Positions 33,874 through 42,298 of a DNA stretch of 64,000 nucleotides are shown in pieces (positions within the stretch are counted from its first letter, which is position 1; each line of letters opens with the position of its first letter). The stretch comes from an uncultured Muribaculaceae bacterium (GTDB lineage Bacteria > Bacteroidota > Bacteroidia > Bacteroidales > Muribaculaceae), in NCBI GenBank assembly GCA_910579995.1, contig CAJTWH010000001.1, positions 18,884-82,883 of the forward strand, written 5' to 3'. The notes below the pieces were generated by a model that ran no database searches, was not told the origin of the DNA, and saw only the letters and a list, made by a program, of their open reading frames with translations. A program made the position numbers and the translations under genes.

Positions 33874-34608
33874 ATGGGACAGAAAGTTAATCCTATAAGC
33901 AACCGCCTGGGCGTTATCCGCGGCTGGGACTCCAACTGGTCGGAAAAAGGCAAATACCCCGACAATATCCTTGAAGACTACAAGCTCCGCGAATACCTCA
34001 ACGTACGCCTGGCCAACAGCAGTGTCTCGCGTATCGTAATAGAGCGTACACTCAAGCTCATCACTATCACCGTGTGCACCTCTCGCCCCGGCAAGATCAT
34101 CGGCCCCGGCGGACAGGCAGTGGAGACACTCAAAGAGGAGCTCAAGAAAATCACCGACAAAGATGTTCAGATCAACATCTACGAGGTAAAGCGCCCCGAA
34201 CTCGACGCCGAGATCGTAGCTGCCAACATCGCCCGTCAGATCGAGGGTAAGGTAGCTTACCGCCGCGCTGTGAAGCAGGCTGTCGCCGCTTCAATGCGTG
34301 CAGGTGCCGAAGGCATCAAAGTACAGGTTTCAGGCCGTCTCAACGGTGCTGAAATGGCCCGTTCAGAGATGTTCAAGGAAGGCCGTACACCTCTTCACAC
34401 CCTCCGTGCCGACATCGACTACGCGTTGGTTGAAGCACACACCAAGGTAGGTGTGATCGGCGTGAAAGTATGGATTTGCCGCGGTGAGGTTTATGGCAAA
34501 CGTGACCTCGCTCCTGCATTTACAGCTGCCAAGAACGAAGGACGCAGCAACTCAGGCAAAGGCCGCGAACGTCGTGGCGGATTCCGCTCGTCCAAAAACA
34601 ACCGTTAA
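33874..34608 (+). CDS. rpsC: 30S ribosomal protein S3
   Basis: A 244-residue protein at the mRNA entry tunnel. MGQKVNPISNRLGVIRGWDS is followed by the KH domain with SRPGKIIGPGGQAVETLKEE near residue 70. The C-terminal domain carries KVWICRGEVYGKRDL, then a Gly/Arg/Ser-rich tail after about residue 215. The tail is longer than in E. coli, a common group feature. rplP follows after 22 nt. Confidence 0.97.
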   Translation: MGQKVNPISNRLGVIRGWDSNWSEKGKYPDNILEDYKLREYLNVRLANSSVSRIVIERTLKLITITVCTSRPGKIIGPGGQAVETLKEELKKITDKDVQINIYEVKRPELDAEIVAANIARQIEGKVAYRRAVKQAVAASMRAGAEGIKVQVSGRLNGAEMARSEMFKEGRTPLHTLRADIDYALVEAHTKVGVIGVKVWICRGEVYGKRDLAPAFTAAKNEGRSNSGKGRERRGGFRSSKNNR

Positions 34609-34630
34609 ACCACTGTAAGCACAGACAACA

Positions 34631-35062
34631 ATGTTACAGCCTAAGAAAACCAAATTCCGCCGCTCACAGAAAGGCCGTATGAAGGGCAATGCCCAGCGTG
34701 GCAATACCCTGGCCTTCGGCTCGTTTGGCATCAAGACCCTTGAGTCCAAATGGATCACCGGTCGCCAGATCGAGGCCGCCCGTATCGCGGTGACACGTTA
34801 TATGCAGCGTCAGGGTCAGATCTGGATCCGTATCTTCCCCGACAAACCCATCACCAAGAAGCCCGCTGAGGTCCGCATGGGTAAAGGTAAAGGTAACCCC
34901 GAAGGATTCGTTGCGCCAGTTACCCCCGGCCGCATCATCATCGAGGTAGAGGGTGTAAGCTACGATATCGCAAAAGAGGCACTCCGCCTGGCAGCCCAGA
35001 AGCTCCCCGTGGTAACCAAATTTGTAGTACGCCGCGACTACGACCCCACTCAAAACGTGTAA
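34631..35062 (+). CDS. rplP: 50S ribosomal protein L16
   Basis: A 143-residue protein that helps position the A-site tRNA. MLQPKKTKFRRSQKGRMKGN is the typical start. IRIFPDKPITKKPAEVRMGK is the central signature containing the site arginine-hydroxylated in some bacteria. The end is LPVVTKFVVRRDYD. Six bases separate it from rpmC. Confidence 0.97.
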   Translation: MLQPKKTKFRRSQKGRMKGNAQRGNTLAFGSFGIKTLESKWITGRQIEAARIAVTRYMQRQGQIWIRIFPDKPITKKPAEVRMGKGKGNPEGFVAPVTPGRIIIEVEGVSYDIAKEALRLAAQKLPVVTKFVVRRDYDPTQNV

Positions 35063-35068
35063 TAAGCT

Positions 35069-35266
35069 ATGAAGAAAGAAGAAATCCGCGAAATGGCTAC
35101 GGCTGACCTCACCGAGCGTCTTGCCCAGATGGAGAAAGAATATCTCCAGTCACGCATGAACCACGCTGTCAGCCCTCTGGACAATCCCGCCCAGCTCACC
35201 GCCGACCGCCGCATGATAGCACGCGTTAAGACCGAGCTCCGCATGCGCGAACTTAACAACAAATAA
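35069..35266 (+). CDS. rpmC: 50S ribosomal protein L29
   Basis: A 65-residue helical-hairpin protein near the tunnel exit, beside L23. MKKEEIREMATADLTERLAQ and the closing VKTELRMRELNNK match the family. Position between rplP and rpsQ is standard. The spacer to rpsQ is 10 nt. Confidence 0.96.
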   Translation: MKKEEIREMATADLTERLAQMEKEYLQSRMNHAVSPLDNPAQLTADRRMIARVKTELRMRELNNK

Positions 35267-35276
35267 GTAGCGAACA

Positions 35277-35537
35277 ATGGAAGAAAAACGCAATCTGCGC
35301 AAAGAGCGCATCGGCGTCGTTTCAAGCAACAAGGGTGACAAGACCATCACCGTCACCGTACGCTGGAAAGAGAAACACCCGATTTACGGTAAATTCGTCA
35401 ACAAGAGCAAGAAATATCACGCTCACGACGAAAACAACGAGTGCTCCGTAGGCGATACCGTACGCCTGATGGAGACCCGTCCCCTCAGCAAGACCAAACG
35501 CTGGAGATTAGTTGAAATCATCGAAAAAGTTAAGTAA
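35277..35537 (+). CDS. rpsQ: 30S ribosomal protein S17
   Basis: An 86-residue OB-fold protein that binds 16S rRNA early in assembly. MEEKRNLRKERIGVVSSNKG, then DKTITVTVRWKEKHPIYGKF and the S17 signature around GDTVRLMETRPLSKTKRWRL are clear. Two bases separate it from rplN. Confidence 0.97.
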   Translation: MEEKRNLRKERIGVVSSNKGDKTITVTVRWKEKHPIYGKFVNKSKKYHAHDENNECSVGDTVRLMETRPLSKTKRWRLVEIIEKVK

Positions 35538-35539
35538 GA

Positions 35540-35905
35540 ATGATACAGACAGAATCACGTCTTAACGTAGCTGACAACTCGGGAGCCAAGGAAGTACTGT
35601 GTATCCACGTACTCGGCGGCACCGACCGTCGCTATGCATCGGTGGGCGACATCATCGTGGTGTCGGTTAAGAGCGCAATTCCCGGCGCCGACGTAAAGAA
35701 GGGCACTGTATCGCGTGCCATGATCGTACGTACGAAGAAAGAAATCCGTCGTCCCGACGGATCTTACATCCGCTTCGACGACAACGCATGCGTGCTGCTC
35801 AAGAACGACGGCGAGCTCCGTGGCACCCGTATCTTCGGCCCTGTTGCCCGCGAGCTCCGCGCTAAAAACATGAAGATTGTTTCACTTGCACCCGAGGTGC
35901 TCTAA
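35540..35905 (+). CDS. rplN: 50S ribosomal protein L14
   Basis: A 121-residue protein at the subunit interface and a binding platform for factors such as RsfS. MIQTESRLNVADNSGAKEVL is the family start. The conserved end IFGPVARELRAKNMKIVSLA is present. rplX follows after 11 nt. Confidence 0.98.
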   Translation: MIQTESRLNVADNSGAKEVLCIHVLGGTDRRYASVGDIIVVSVKSAIPGADVKKGTVSRAMIVRTKKEIRRPDGSYIRFDDNACVLLKNDGELRGTRIFGPVARELRAKNMKIVSLAPEVL

Positions 35906-35916
35906 GTCAATCAATA

Positions 35917-36231
35917 ATGAGCAAGATTTATATCCGCAAAGGCGACACAGTATGTGTTCTCGCCGGTGAGGACAAGGGCAAGACAGGCCGCGTGCTTGAG
36001 GTGCAGCGCACCAAAGGCCGTGCTATCGTAGAGGGCATCAACATGGTGACCAAAGCTACAAAGCCCACCGCACAGTACCCCCAGGGTGGTCTGGTGAAGA
36101 AAGAAGCCCCCATCCATATCTCGAACCTCAACCTTGTCGATCCCAAGACCGGCAAGCCCACCCGTATCGCAATCAAGCGCGAAGGTGGAAAGGTTGTACG
36201 CATTTCTAAAAAATCCAATCAGGAAATCTAA
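35917..36231 (+). CDS. rplX: 50S ribosomal protein L24
   Basis: A 104-residue assembly-initiator protein. Its KOW motif is KGDTVCVLAGEDKGKTGRVL near residue 8. EGINMVTKATKPTAQYPQGG and KREGGKVVRISKKSNQ follow. Two bases separate it from rplE. Confidence 0.97.
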   Translation: MSKIYIRKGDTVCVLAGEDKGKTGRVLEVQRTKGRAIVEGINMVTKATKPTAQYPQGGLVKKEAPIHISNLNLVDPKTGKPTRIAIKREGGKVVRISKKSNQEI

Positions 36232-36233
36232 TA

Positions 36234-36785
36234 ATGACCACATCACTGCAAAAAGACTACAAGGAACGTATCGTTCCGGCTTTGGAGAGTGAGTTCAACT
36301 ACTCCACTGTGATGCAGGTGCCCCGCCTTGAGAAGATCGTGATCAATCAAGGCATTGGCGCCGCCACACAGGACAAGAAACTCATCGAGACCGCCATCGC
36401 CGAGCTTACCGCAATCACAGGCCAGAAAGCCGTTGCCACACTCTCGCGCAAGGATATCTCGAACTTCAAGCTCCGTAAGAAAATGCCCGTTGGCGTGCGT
36501 GTAACCCTTCGCCGTGAGAAGATGTACGAGTTCCTCGAGCGTCTTATCCGTGTCGCCCTTCCCCGTATCCGCGACTTCAAGGGTATCGAAGGCAAGCTCG
36601 ACGGCCGCGGCAACTACACTCTCGGCATCACAGAGCAGATTATCTTCCCTGAGATCAACATCGACAACATCAACAAGCTCACCGGTATGAACATCACCTT
36701 CGTGACTTCAGCCCAGAGCGACGAAGAGGGCTACGCACTGCTCAAAGCTTTCGGCCTCCCCTTCAAGAACGCAAAAAACAACTGA
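36234..36785 (+). CDS. rplE: 50S ribosomal protein L5
   Basis: A 183-residue protein that binds 5S rRNA and the P-site tRNA. QVPRLEKIVINQGIGAATQD, KKMPVGVRVTLRREKMYEFL and LPRIRDFKGIEGKLDGRGNY are diagnostic. The C-terminus GYALLKAFGLPFKN is complete. rpsN starts 7 nt downstream. Confidence 0.98.
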   Translation: MTTSLQKDYKERIVPALESEFNYSTVMQVPRLEKIVINQGIGAATQDKKLIETAIAELTAITGQKAVATLSRKDISNFKLRKKMPVGVRVTLRREKMYEFLERLIRVALPRIRDFKGIEGKLDGRGNYTLGITEQIIFPEINIDNINKLTGMNITFVTSAQSDEEGYALLKAFGLPFKNAKNN

Positions 36786-36792
36786 TAGCAGT

Positions 36793-37110
36793 ATGGCTAA
36801 AGAATCAATGAAAGCCCGCGAGGTAAAGCGTGCACGTCTGGCAGCCAAGTATGCCGAGCGCCGCGCAGCCTTGAAGAAGATCATCAACGCCGCCCACGAA
36901 GAAGATGAAGAGAAGCGTGCGGCAGCCTACGAAGCAGCCCAAGAGCTTCAGCGTCTTCCCAAGAACTCCTCGCCCATCCGCATGCACAACCGTTGCTCAA
37001 TCACCGGTCGTCCCAAAGGATACATGCGTGCCTTCGGCATCTCGCGTATCCAGTTCCGCGAAATGGCGTCAGCAGGTCTGATTCCCGGTGTTAAAAAGGC
37101 AAGCTGGTAA
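36793..37110 (+). CDS. rpsN: 30S ribosomal protein S14, zinc-independent type
   Basis: A 105-residue S14. The C-terminal half RMHNRCSITGRPKGYMRAFG, then SRIQFREMASAGLIPGVKK is conserved. The four-Cys zinc ribbon of the short S14 type is missing; only one Cys remains. The middle has an acidic insertion (NAAHEEDEEKRAAAYEAA near residues 32-49), making it a little longer than most members. Unusually for an spc operon, a 124-nt structured gap follows before rpsH. Confidence 0.96.
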   Translation: MAKESMKAREVKRARLAAKYAERRAALKKIINAAHEEDEEKRAAAYEAAQELQRLPKNSSPIRMHNRCSITGRPKGYMRAFGISRIQFREMASAGLIPGVKKASW

Positions 37111-37130
37111 TCCTGATTGCGACCACCTCG

Positions 37131-37214
37131 GGTAACTCCGCTATCGGCCGGGCGCCGACATTCGGAGAGCCTATTAAAAATGAGATTTAAATATTGTTGA
37201 GCAATCCGGCTCAA
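37131..37214 (+). promoter_or_regulatory. Structured gap before rpsH, candidate ribosomal-protein leader
   Basis: Hairpin 1: GG-TAA-CTCCG (37131-37140) pairs with CGGAG-AG-CC (37163-37171). Inside it TCGGC (37144-37148) pairs with GCCGA (37154-37158), leaving an internal loop CTA opposite CATT. Hairpin 2: TTGAGC (37197-37202) pairs with GCTCAA (37209-37214), extended by ATTG/CAAT-type pairs. A stem with a small asymmetric internal loop next to rpsH recalls S8 binding sites, but this is not proven. No T run follows hairpin 2. Confidence 0.45.
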
Positions 37215-37234
37215 TCAATTTAAAACAAACAAAA

Positions 37235-37636
37235 ATGACAGATCCTATAGCAGATTATCTCACAAGATTGAGGAACGCTATCAAAGCCAACCACCGCGTG
37301 GTTGAAATCCCGGCCTCAAACTTGAAAAAAGAGATTACCAAAATCCTCTTCGAGCAGGGCTATATCCTGAACTACAAGTTCGAAGAAGGTGAGAATACTC
37401 CTCAGGGCACAATCAAGATCGCCCTCAAGTATGATCCGGTGGACCGTGTGAATGCCATCAAAGGCCTCAAGCGTGTATCACGTCCGGGTCTGCGTCAGTA
37501 CACAGGCTACAAAGACATGCCCCGTGTGCTTAACGGTCTTGGTATTGCGATTCTCTCCACATCACGTGGCGTGATGACCAACAAATCAGCTGCCGACCTC
37601 AAGATCGGTGGCGAAGTGCTGTGCTACGTATATTAA
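37235..37636 (+). CDS. rpsH: 30S ribosomal protein S8
   Basis: A 133-residue primary rRNA-binding protein and, in E. coli, the translational repressor of the spc operon. MTDPIADYLTRLRNAIKANH is the family start. The end GLGIAILSTSRGVMTNKSAA, then GGEVLCYVY includes the Ser/Thr-rich loop that contacts helix 21 of 16S rRNA. It is preceded by a folded 124-nt spacer that could be its autoregulatory site. Confidence 0.97.
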   Translation: MTDPIADYLTRLRNAIKANHRVVEIPASNLKKEITKILFEQGYILNYKFEEGENTPQGTIKIALKYDPVDRVNAIKGLKRVSRPGLRQYTGYKDMPRVLNGLGIAILSTSRGVMTNKSAADLKIGGEVLCYVY

Positions 37637-37658
37637 TCAACCGTAAAAGATAAACACT

Positions 37659-38219
37659 ATGTCACGAATAGGTAAAGCACCCATTGAAATTCCAGCAGGA
37701 GTGACCGTTACGGTTGACGACAAGACCAATGTTGTAACCGTCAAGGGTAAATACGGCGAACTCAAGCAGGCCGTCAATCCTGACCTTCATGTAGCAGTAG
37801 AGGGCAACCACGTAGTGGTGACCCGCCCGAGCGATGATATCGAGCACCGTGCTCAGCACGGCCTCTACCGCGCACTTATCCACAATATGGTTGAGGGCGT
37901 ACACCAGCGCTACCGCAAAGAAATGGAATTAGTAGGCGTAGGCTACCGCGCACAGGCCACCGGTCAGGTGCTCGAGCTCTCACTGGGCTACAGCCACGCA
38001 ATATATATCAAGCTTCCCGCAGAGGTTAGCGTAGAGACCAAGAGCGAGCGTAACAAGAATCCGCTCATCATCCTCGAGAGCCAGGACAAACAGCTCCTCG
38101 GCCAGGTATGCGCAAAGATCCGTTCGCTCCGCAAGCCCGAACCCTACAAAGGCAAAGGTATCAAATTTGTCGGCGAGATTATCCGCCGCAAGTCCGGCAA
38201 GAAGGCCGGCGCCAAATAA
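37659..38219 (+). CDS. rplF: 50S ribosomal protein L6
   Basis: A 186-residue protein near the factor-binding site, made of two similar domains. MSRIGKAPIEIPAGVTVTVD begins it, and SLRKPEPYKGKGIKFVGEII is the family signature near the C-terminus. 18 nt separate it from rplR. Confidence 0.98.
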   Translation: MSRIGKAPIEIPAGVTVTVDDKTNVVTVKGKYGELKQAVNPDLHVAVEGNHVVVTRPSDDIEHRAQHGLYRALIHNMVEGVHQRYRKEMELVGVGYRAQATGQVLELSLGYSHAIYIKLPAEVSVETKSERNKNPLIILESQDKQLLGQVCAKIRSLRKPEPYKGKGIKFVGEIIRRKSGKKAGAK

Positions 38220-38237
38220 TCAAATAAGTAGGCAACC

Positions 38238-38582
38238 ATGTTTTCAAAGATACAAAGACGTAATAAAATCAAGACACGCATCCGCGGTAAGATCTCGGGC
38301 ACTGCCGAGCGTCCGCGCATGACAGTGTTCCGCAGCAACAAACAGATCTACGTTCAGCTGATCGACGACCTTGCCGGCCGTACACTGGTGTCGTCGTCGT
38401 CGAAAGGTCTTGATGCCACCGGCACCAAGAGCGAGATTGCCGCACTTGTAGGCGCTGCCGTAGCTGCCAAGGCTCTTGCAGCCGGTATAAACGAAGTAGT
38501 TTTCGACCGCAACGGCTATCTCTTCCACGGCCGTGTTAAATCACTCGCTGATGCTGCCCGCAGCGCCGGCCTCAAATTCTAA
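38238..38582 (+). CDS. rplR: 50S ribosomal protein L18
   Basis: A 114-residue protein that binds 5S rRNA together with L5. The basic start MFSKIQRRNKIKTRIRGKIS, then ERPRMTVFRSNKQIYVQLID, and FDRNGYLFHGRVKSLADAAR near the end are typical. rpsE follows after 6 nt. Confidence 0.97.
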   Translation: MFSKIQRRNKIKTRIRGKISGTAERPRMTVFRSNKQIYVQLIDDLAGRTLVSSSSKGLDATGTKSEIAALVGAAVAAKALAAGINEVVFDRNGYLFHGRVKSLADAARSAGLKF

Positions 38583-38588
38583 TCGAAT

Positions 38589-39107
38589 ATGGCAAAACGT
38601 AATAACAGAGTAAAATCGACCGGTGATCTTGAGCTTCAGGATCGTCTGGTGGCCATCAACCGCGTTACCAAGGTAACCAAGGGCGGCCGCACCTTTACTT
38701 TCGCCGCTATCGTCGTAGTAGGCAATGGCGACGGTGTAGTAGGTTATGGTCTTGGCAAAGCCAACGAAGTACAGGCCGCTATCGCCAAAGGCGTAGAGGC
38801 AGCCAAGAAGAACCTTATCCGCGTGCCCGTTCACAAAGGCACCATCCCCCACGAGCAGGTAGCCAAATTCGGTGGCTCACGTATCATCCTCAAGCCCGCC
38901 AGCCACGGTACCGGTGTTAAAGCCGGTGGCGCTATGCGTGCGGTTCTCGAGAGTGTAGGTATCACCGACGTGCTGGCCAAATCGAAAGGCTCGTCTAACC
39001 CCCACAACCTTGTGAAGGCAACAATCGCCGCTCTCGACGAAATGCGCTCACCCGCAATCGTAGCCCAGAACCGCGGTATTTCTGTTGAAAAAGTCTTCAA
39101 AGGCTAA
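38589..39107 (+). CDS. rpsE: 30S ribosomal protein S5
   Basis: A 172-residue protein lining the mRNA entry channel and affecting decoding fidelity. The double-stranded-RNA-binding-like N-domain has VTKGGRTFTFAAIVVVGNGD, and the loop GYGLGKANEVQAAIAKGVEA follows. The C-domain has GGSRIILKPASHGTGVKAGG. 13 nt separate it from rpmD. Confidence 0.98.
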   Translation: MAKRNNRVKSTGDLELQDRLVAINRVTKVTKGGRTFTFAAIVVVGNGDGVVGYGLGKANEVQAAIAKGVEAAKKNLIRVPVHKGTIPHEQVAKFGGSRIILKPASHGTGVKAGGAMRAVLESVGITDVLAKSKGSSNPHNLVKATIAALDEMRSPAIVAQNRGISVEKVFKG

Positions 39108-39120
39108 AAAGCTTACCACA

Positions 39121-39300
39121 ATGGCACAGATCAAAATCAAACAGATAAAGAGCCGCATCAACTGCCCCAAGGTGCAGAAAGCCACTCTCGATGCCCTCGG
39201 CCTCAAGAAAATGAATCACACTGTAGTGAAAGAAGACACTCCCAGTGTGATGGGTATGGTAAACAAAGTACGTCACTTGGTAGAAGTAACCAAGGCCTAA
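39121..39300 (+). CDS. rpmD: 50S ribosomal protein L30
   Basis: A 59-residue protein, MAQIKIKQIKSRINCPKVQK and then VMGMVNKVRHLVEV. I start at the ATG at 39121; the open frame extends upstream into rpsE but that extension is not part of L30. Standard place between rpsE and rplO. Confidence 0.95.
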   Translation: MAQIKIKQIKSRINCPKVQKATLDALGLKKMNHTVVKEDTPSVMGMVNKVRHLVEVTKA

Positions 39301-39312
39301 ACAATTACGACA

Positions 39313-39759
39313 ATGGATTTAAGCAATTTACAACCCGCAAAAGGCAGCGTAAAACGCAGCACCCGTATCGGCCGTGGCTCAGGCTCCGGCAAGGGTGGTA
39401 CATCTACCCGCGGCCACAAGGGCGCCAAATCGCGCTCGGGCTATTCGCGCAAAATCGGTTTTGAAGGTGGCCAGATGCCTCTTCAGCGCCGTCTGCCCAA
39501 ATTCGGTTTCAAGAATATCAACCGTGTTCAATATAAGGCAATCAACCTCGATCTCATCTCGCAGCTTGCTGAAGCACGCCAGCTGACGGCAGTAGGCATC
39601 GAAGAGCTTCGTCAGGCCGGTTACGTACGTCGTGACCAGCTGGTAAAAGTACTTGCCAACGGCAATGTTACCAAAGCCCTCACTGTTGAAGCCAATGCCT
39701 TCTCTGCCGCTGCCAAAGCAGCCATCGAGGCTGCCGGCGGCACTTGCAAAACTGTCTGA
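39313..39759 (+). CDS. rplO: 50S ribosomal protein L15
   Basis: A 148-residue late-assembly protein. The Gly/Arg-rich N-terminal extension GRGSGSGKGGTSTRGHKGAK is followed by FEGGQMPLQRRLPKFGF. The C-terminal globular part ends AAIEAAGGTCKTV. It ends 2 nt before secY. Confidence 0.97.
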   Translation: MDLSNLQPAKGSVKRSTRIGRGSGSGKGGTSTRGHKGAKSRSGYSRKIGFEGGQMPLQRRLPKFGFKNINRVQYKAINLDLISQLAEARQLTAVGIEELRQAGYVRRDQLVKVLANGNVTKALTVEANAFSAAAKAAIEAAGGTCKTV

Positions 39760-39761
39760 CC

Positions 39762-41111
39762 ATGAGATTTATCGAGACACTTAAGAATATCTGGACTATC
39801 GAGGAGCTGCGCAAGCGACTTCTGATCACCGTCCTGTTGGTGTTTATCTACCGCGTGGGCTGTTACGTGGTGTTGCCGGGCATTTCGCCCAGTGACATCG
39901 ACGCCCTTGCCAATTTCACCAACAAGAGCGGTTTGATGCAGTTGCTCGATATGTTCTCGGGCGGTGCGTTCTCGCAGGCGTCGATCTTCGCTCTCGGTAT
40001 TATGCCATACATCACAGCTTCGATTGTAATCCAGCTGTGCGGTATGGTATTGCCGTCGTTCCAGAAGATGCAGCGTGAAGGCGAGAGCGGTCGTCAGAAA
40101 ATGAACCAGTATACCCGCTATCTGACCGTCGTGATCCTGTGCATGCAGGCTCCGGCTTATCTGATCAACCTTCAGCTTCAGGTCAATAGCGCAGCCAACG
40201 GCACTACTCTCGATCTGGGAATCTGGATGACCACTTATCTGACAATCATCCTTGCTGCCGGTTCGATGTTTATAATGTGGCTCGGTGAGCGTATCACCGA
40301 CCGTGGTGTGGGTAATGGTATCTCCTTCATCATCTTGGTAGGTATCATTGCCCGTCTGCCGTCGGCACTGATGTTTGAATTCACCAACCGTATGCCGGGT
40401 CAAGGCTCAGGTCAAGGCGGTCTGGTGATGTTCCTTGTCGAGATTGTGTTGCTGTTCGCAGTGACCGTCGGCGCCGTGCTTCTTGTTCAGGGTACACGCA
40501 AAGTGCCTGTGCAGTATGCAAAGCGCATTGTAGGCAACCGTCAGTACGGAGGCGCCCGCCAGTATATACCTCTTAAGGTAAATGCCGCAGGTGTTATGCC
40601 CATCATCTTCGCCCAGGCCATCATGTTCATTCCTATGACCATGATCGGATTCAAGGGTGCAGACAACGGTGTGGCACACGCTCTCACTGACATCAACGGC
40701 TTCTGGTATAACTTCATCTTCTTTATCCTGATTGTGGCGTTCACATATTTCTACACAGCCATCACGGTGCGTCCCACCCAGATGGCCGAGGATATGAAGC
40801 GCAACAACGGATTTATCCCCGGCGTAAAACCGGGCAAGAAGACTGCTGAGTATCTCGATGCCATCATGTCGCGCATCACACTTCCGGGTTCGATTTTCCT
40901 GGGTGTGGTAGCTATCCTGCCTGCGTTTGCCCGCTTCTTCGGTATCAGCCAGAATTTCGCCCAGTTCTTCGGCGGCACATCGCTGCTGATTATGGTGGGT
41001 GTTGTTCTCGATACCTTGCAGCAAATTGAGTCGCACCTGATGATGCACCACTACGACGGCCTTATGAAAGAAGGCAAGATCAAGGGTCGCACCACCGGCC
41101 AGGCTTATTAA
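39762..41111 (+). CDS. secY: Preprotein translocase subunit SecY
   Basis: A 449-residue channel of the Sec translocon with ten predicted membrane spans. TM1 lies near residues 20-40. TM2 follows around GGAFSQASIFALGIMPYITA, containing the signature for the plug region. The later loop has RKVPVQYAKRIVG (cytoplasmic loop for SecA and ribosome binding). A larger Ser/Gly/Gln loop (MPGQGSGQGG) lies near residue 210. I start at the ATG at 39762, 2 nt after rplO. It serves all the exported proteins in this window. Confidence 0.97.
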   Translation: MRFIETLKNIWTIEELRKRLLITVLLVFIYRVGCYVVLPGISPSDIDALANFTNKSGLMQLLDMFSGGAFSQASIFALGIMPYITASIVIQLCGMVLPSFQKMQREGESGRQKMNQYTRYLTVVILCMQAPAYLINLQLQVNSAANGTTLDLGIWMTTYLTIILAAGSMFIMWLGERITDRGVGNGISFIILVGIIARLPSALMFEFTNRMPGQGSGQGGLVMFLVEIVLLFAVTVGAVLLVQGTRKVPVQYAKRIVGNRQYGGARQYIPLKVNAAGVMPIIFAQAIMFIPMTMIGFKGADNGVAHALTDINGFWYNFIFFILIVAFTYFYTAITVRPTQMAEDMKRNNGFIPGVKPGKKTAEYLDAIMSRITLPGSIFLGVVAILPAFARFFGISQNFAQFFGGTSLLIMVGVVLDTLQQIESHLMMHHYDGLMKEGKIKGRTTGQAY

Positions 41112-41146
41112 TCAGACGCAAGCCAACCAACAATATCTACGCTTAA

Positions 41147-41929
41147 ATGATTTATCTCAAGACACCGGAAGAAATCGAAGCCATGCGGGCGTCATCGACG
41201 CTTGTGAGCCAGACTCTTGGCGAGGTAGCCCGCTGGATCGAACCCGGAGTTACAACACGTAAGCTCGACACCATTGCCAGGGAGTTTATCCTTGACAATG
41301 GTGGCAAGCCTGCCTGTCTGGGCTACGAAGGATTTCCGGCCACACTGTGTATCGAGGTCAATGAGACTGTCGTGCATGGTTTTCCGTCGGATCGTGTGTT
41401 GCTCGACGGCGATATCATCGGTATAGATACCGTAGTTGAGAAAGACGGTTTCTGCGGTGATTCGTGCTATACTTTCCCTATGGGAACTATCTCACCCGAG
41501 AAGATGGCACTTCTGAAGACAACCAAAGAGGCTCTTTATGTCGGTATCGAGGCTGCAAAAGCCGGTGCGCGCATAGGCGATGTATCGAATGCGATCCAGA
41601 GCTACTGCGAGCGTCGCAACTACAGTGTAGTGCGCGAGATGACCGGCCACGGCATCGGCCGCAAAATGCACGAGAGCCCCGAGGTGCCCAATTACGGACG
41701 ACGCGGTATCGGCCCCCGTATCACCAACGGCATGTGCTTCTGCATAGAGCCGATGATCAATATGGGCAGCCGCAATATCGTGATAGCGAGCAACGGCTGG
41801 GAAGCGCTCACGCGCGACCGCAAGCCCTCTGCCCACTATGAGCACACCTTAGCTATGGTCAATGACCACATCGAAATCCTTACAACCTTTGACTACATCA
41901 AGGATGTATTAAAAGATAAATTTATTTAA
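41147..41929 (+). CDS. map: Type I methionine aminopeptidase
   Basis: A 260-residue metalloenzyme that removes the initiator Met from nascent proteins. Motifs: CIEVNETVVHGFPSDRVLLD with the conserved His, GDIIGIDTVVEKDGF with a metal Asp, MTGHGIGRKMHESP with the metal His, and FCIEPMINMG with a metal Glu. No N-terminal SH3-binding or zinc-finger extension, so this is subtype Ia. It lies 35 nt after secY and 10 nt before infA, the common position in bacterial spc operons. Confidence 0.97.
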   Translation: MIYLKTPEEIEAMRASSTLVSQTLGEVARWIEPGVTTRKLDTIAREFILDNGGKPACLGYEGFPATLCIEVNETVVHGFPSDRVLLDGDIIGIDTVVEKDGFCGDSCYTFPMGTISPEKMALLKTTKEALYVGIEAAKAGARIGDVSNAIQSYCERRNYSVVREMTGHGIGRKMHESPEVPNYGRRGIGPRITNGMCFCIEPMINMGSRNIVIASNGWEALTRDRKPSAHYEHTLAMVNDHIEILTTFDYIKDVLKDKFI

Positions 41930-41939
41930 ACACCCATCT

Positions 41940-42158
41940 ATGGCAAAACAATCAGCAATCGAACAGGACGGGACAATTATCGAGGCACTGTCAAACGCGA
42001 TGTTCCGCGTAGAACTCGAGAACGGCCACGAAATCACCGCACATATCTCAGGCAAGATGCGCATGCATTACATCAAGATTTTGCCCGGCGACAAAGTGCG
42101 CGTAGAGATGACGCCATACGACCTGTCTAAAGGACGCATTGCTTTCCGCTATAAATAA
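41940..42158 (+). CDS. infA: Translation initiation factor IF-1
   Basis: A 72-residue OB-fold protein that occupies the A site during initiation. MAKQSAIEQDGTIIEALSNA, then HISGKMRMHYIKILPGDKVR and the C-terminus DLSKGRIAFRYK are diagnostic and full length. The spacer to rpmJ is 17 nt. Confidence 0.98.
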   Translation: MAKQSAIEQDGTIIEALSNAMFRVELENGHEITAHISGKMRMHYIKILPGDKVRVEMTPYDLSKGRIAFRYK

Positions 42159-42175
42159 TCGAAACACTAAAAGAT

Positions 42176-42292
42176 ATGAAAGTAAGAGCTTCTGTAAAGA
42201 AACGCACTCCCGACAGCAAGATCGTCCGTCGCAAAGGACGTCTGTATGTCATCAACAAGAAAAACCCAAAATACAAACAACGTCAAGGATAA
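42176..42292 (+). CDS. rpmJ: 50S ribosomal protein L36, cysteine-free
   Basis: A 38-residue protein read directly from the sequence: it starts MKVRASVKKRTPDSKIVRRK and ends NPKYKQRQG. The family fold normally holds a zinc ion with three Cys and one His. This copy has no Cys at all, so it should be zinc-independent. It sits 17 nt after infA and 6 nt before rpsM. Confidence 0.95.
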   Translation: MKVRASVKKRTPDSKIVRRKGRLYVINKKNPKYKQRQG

Positions 42293-42298
42293 AGTATT

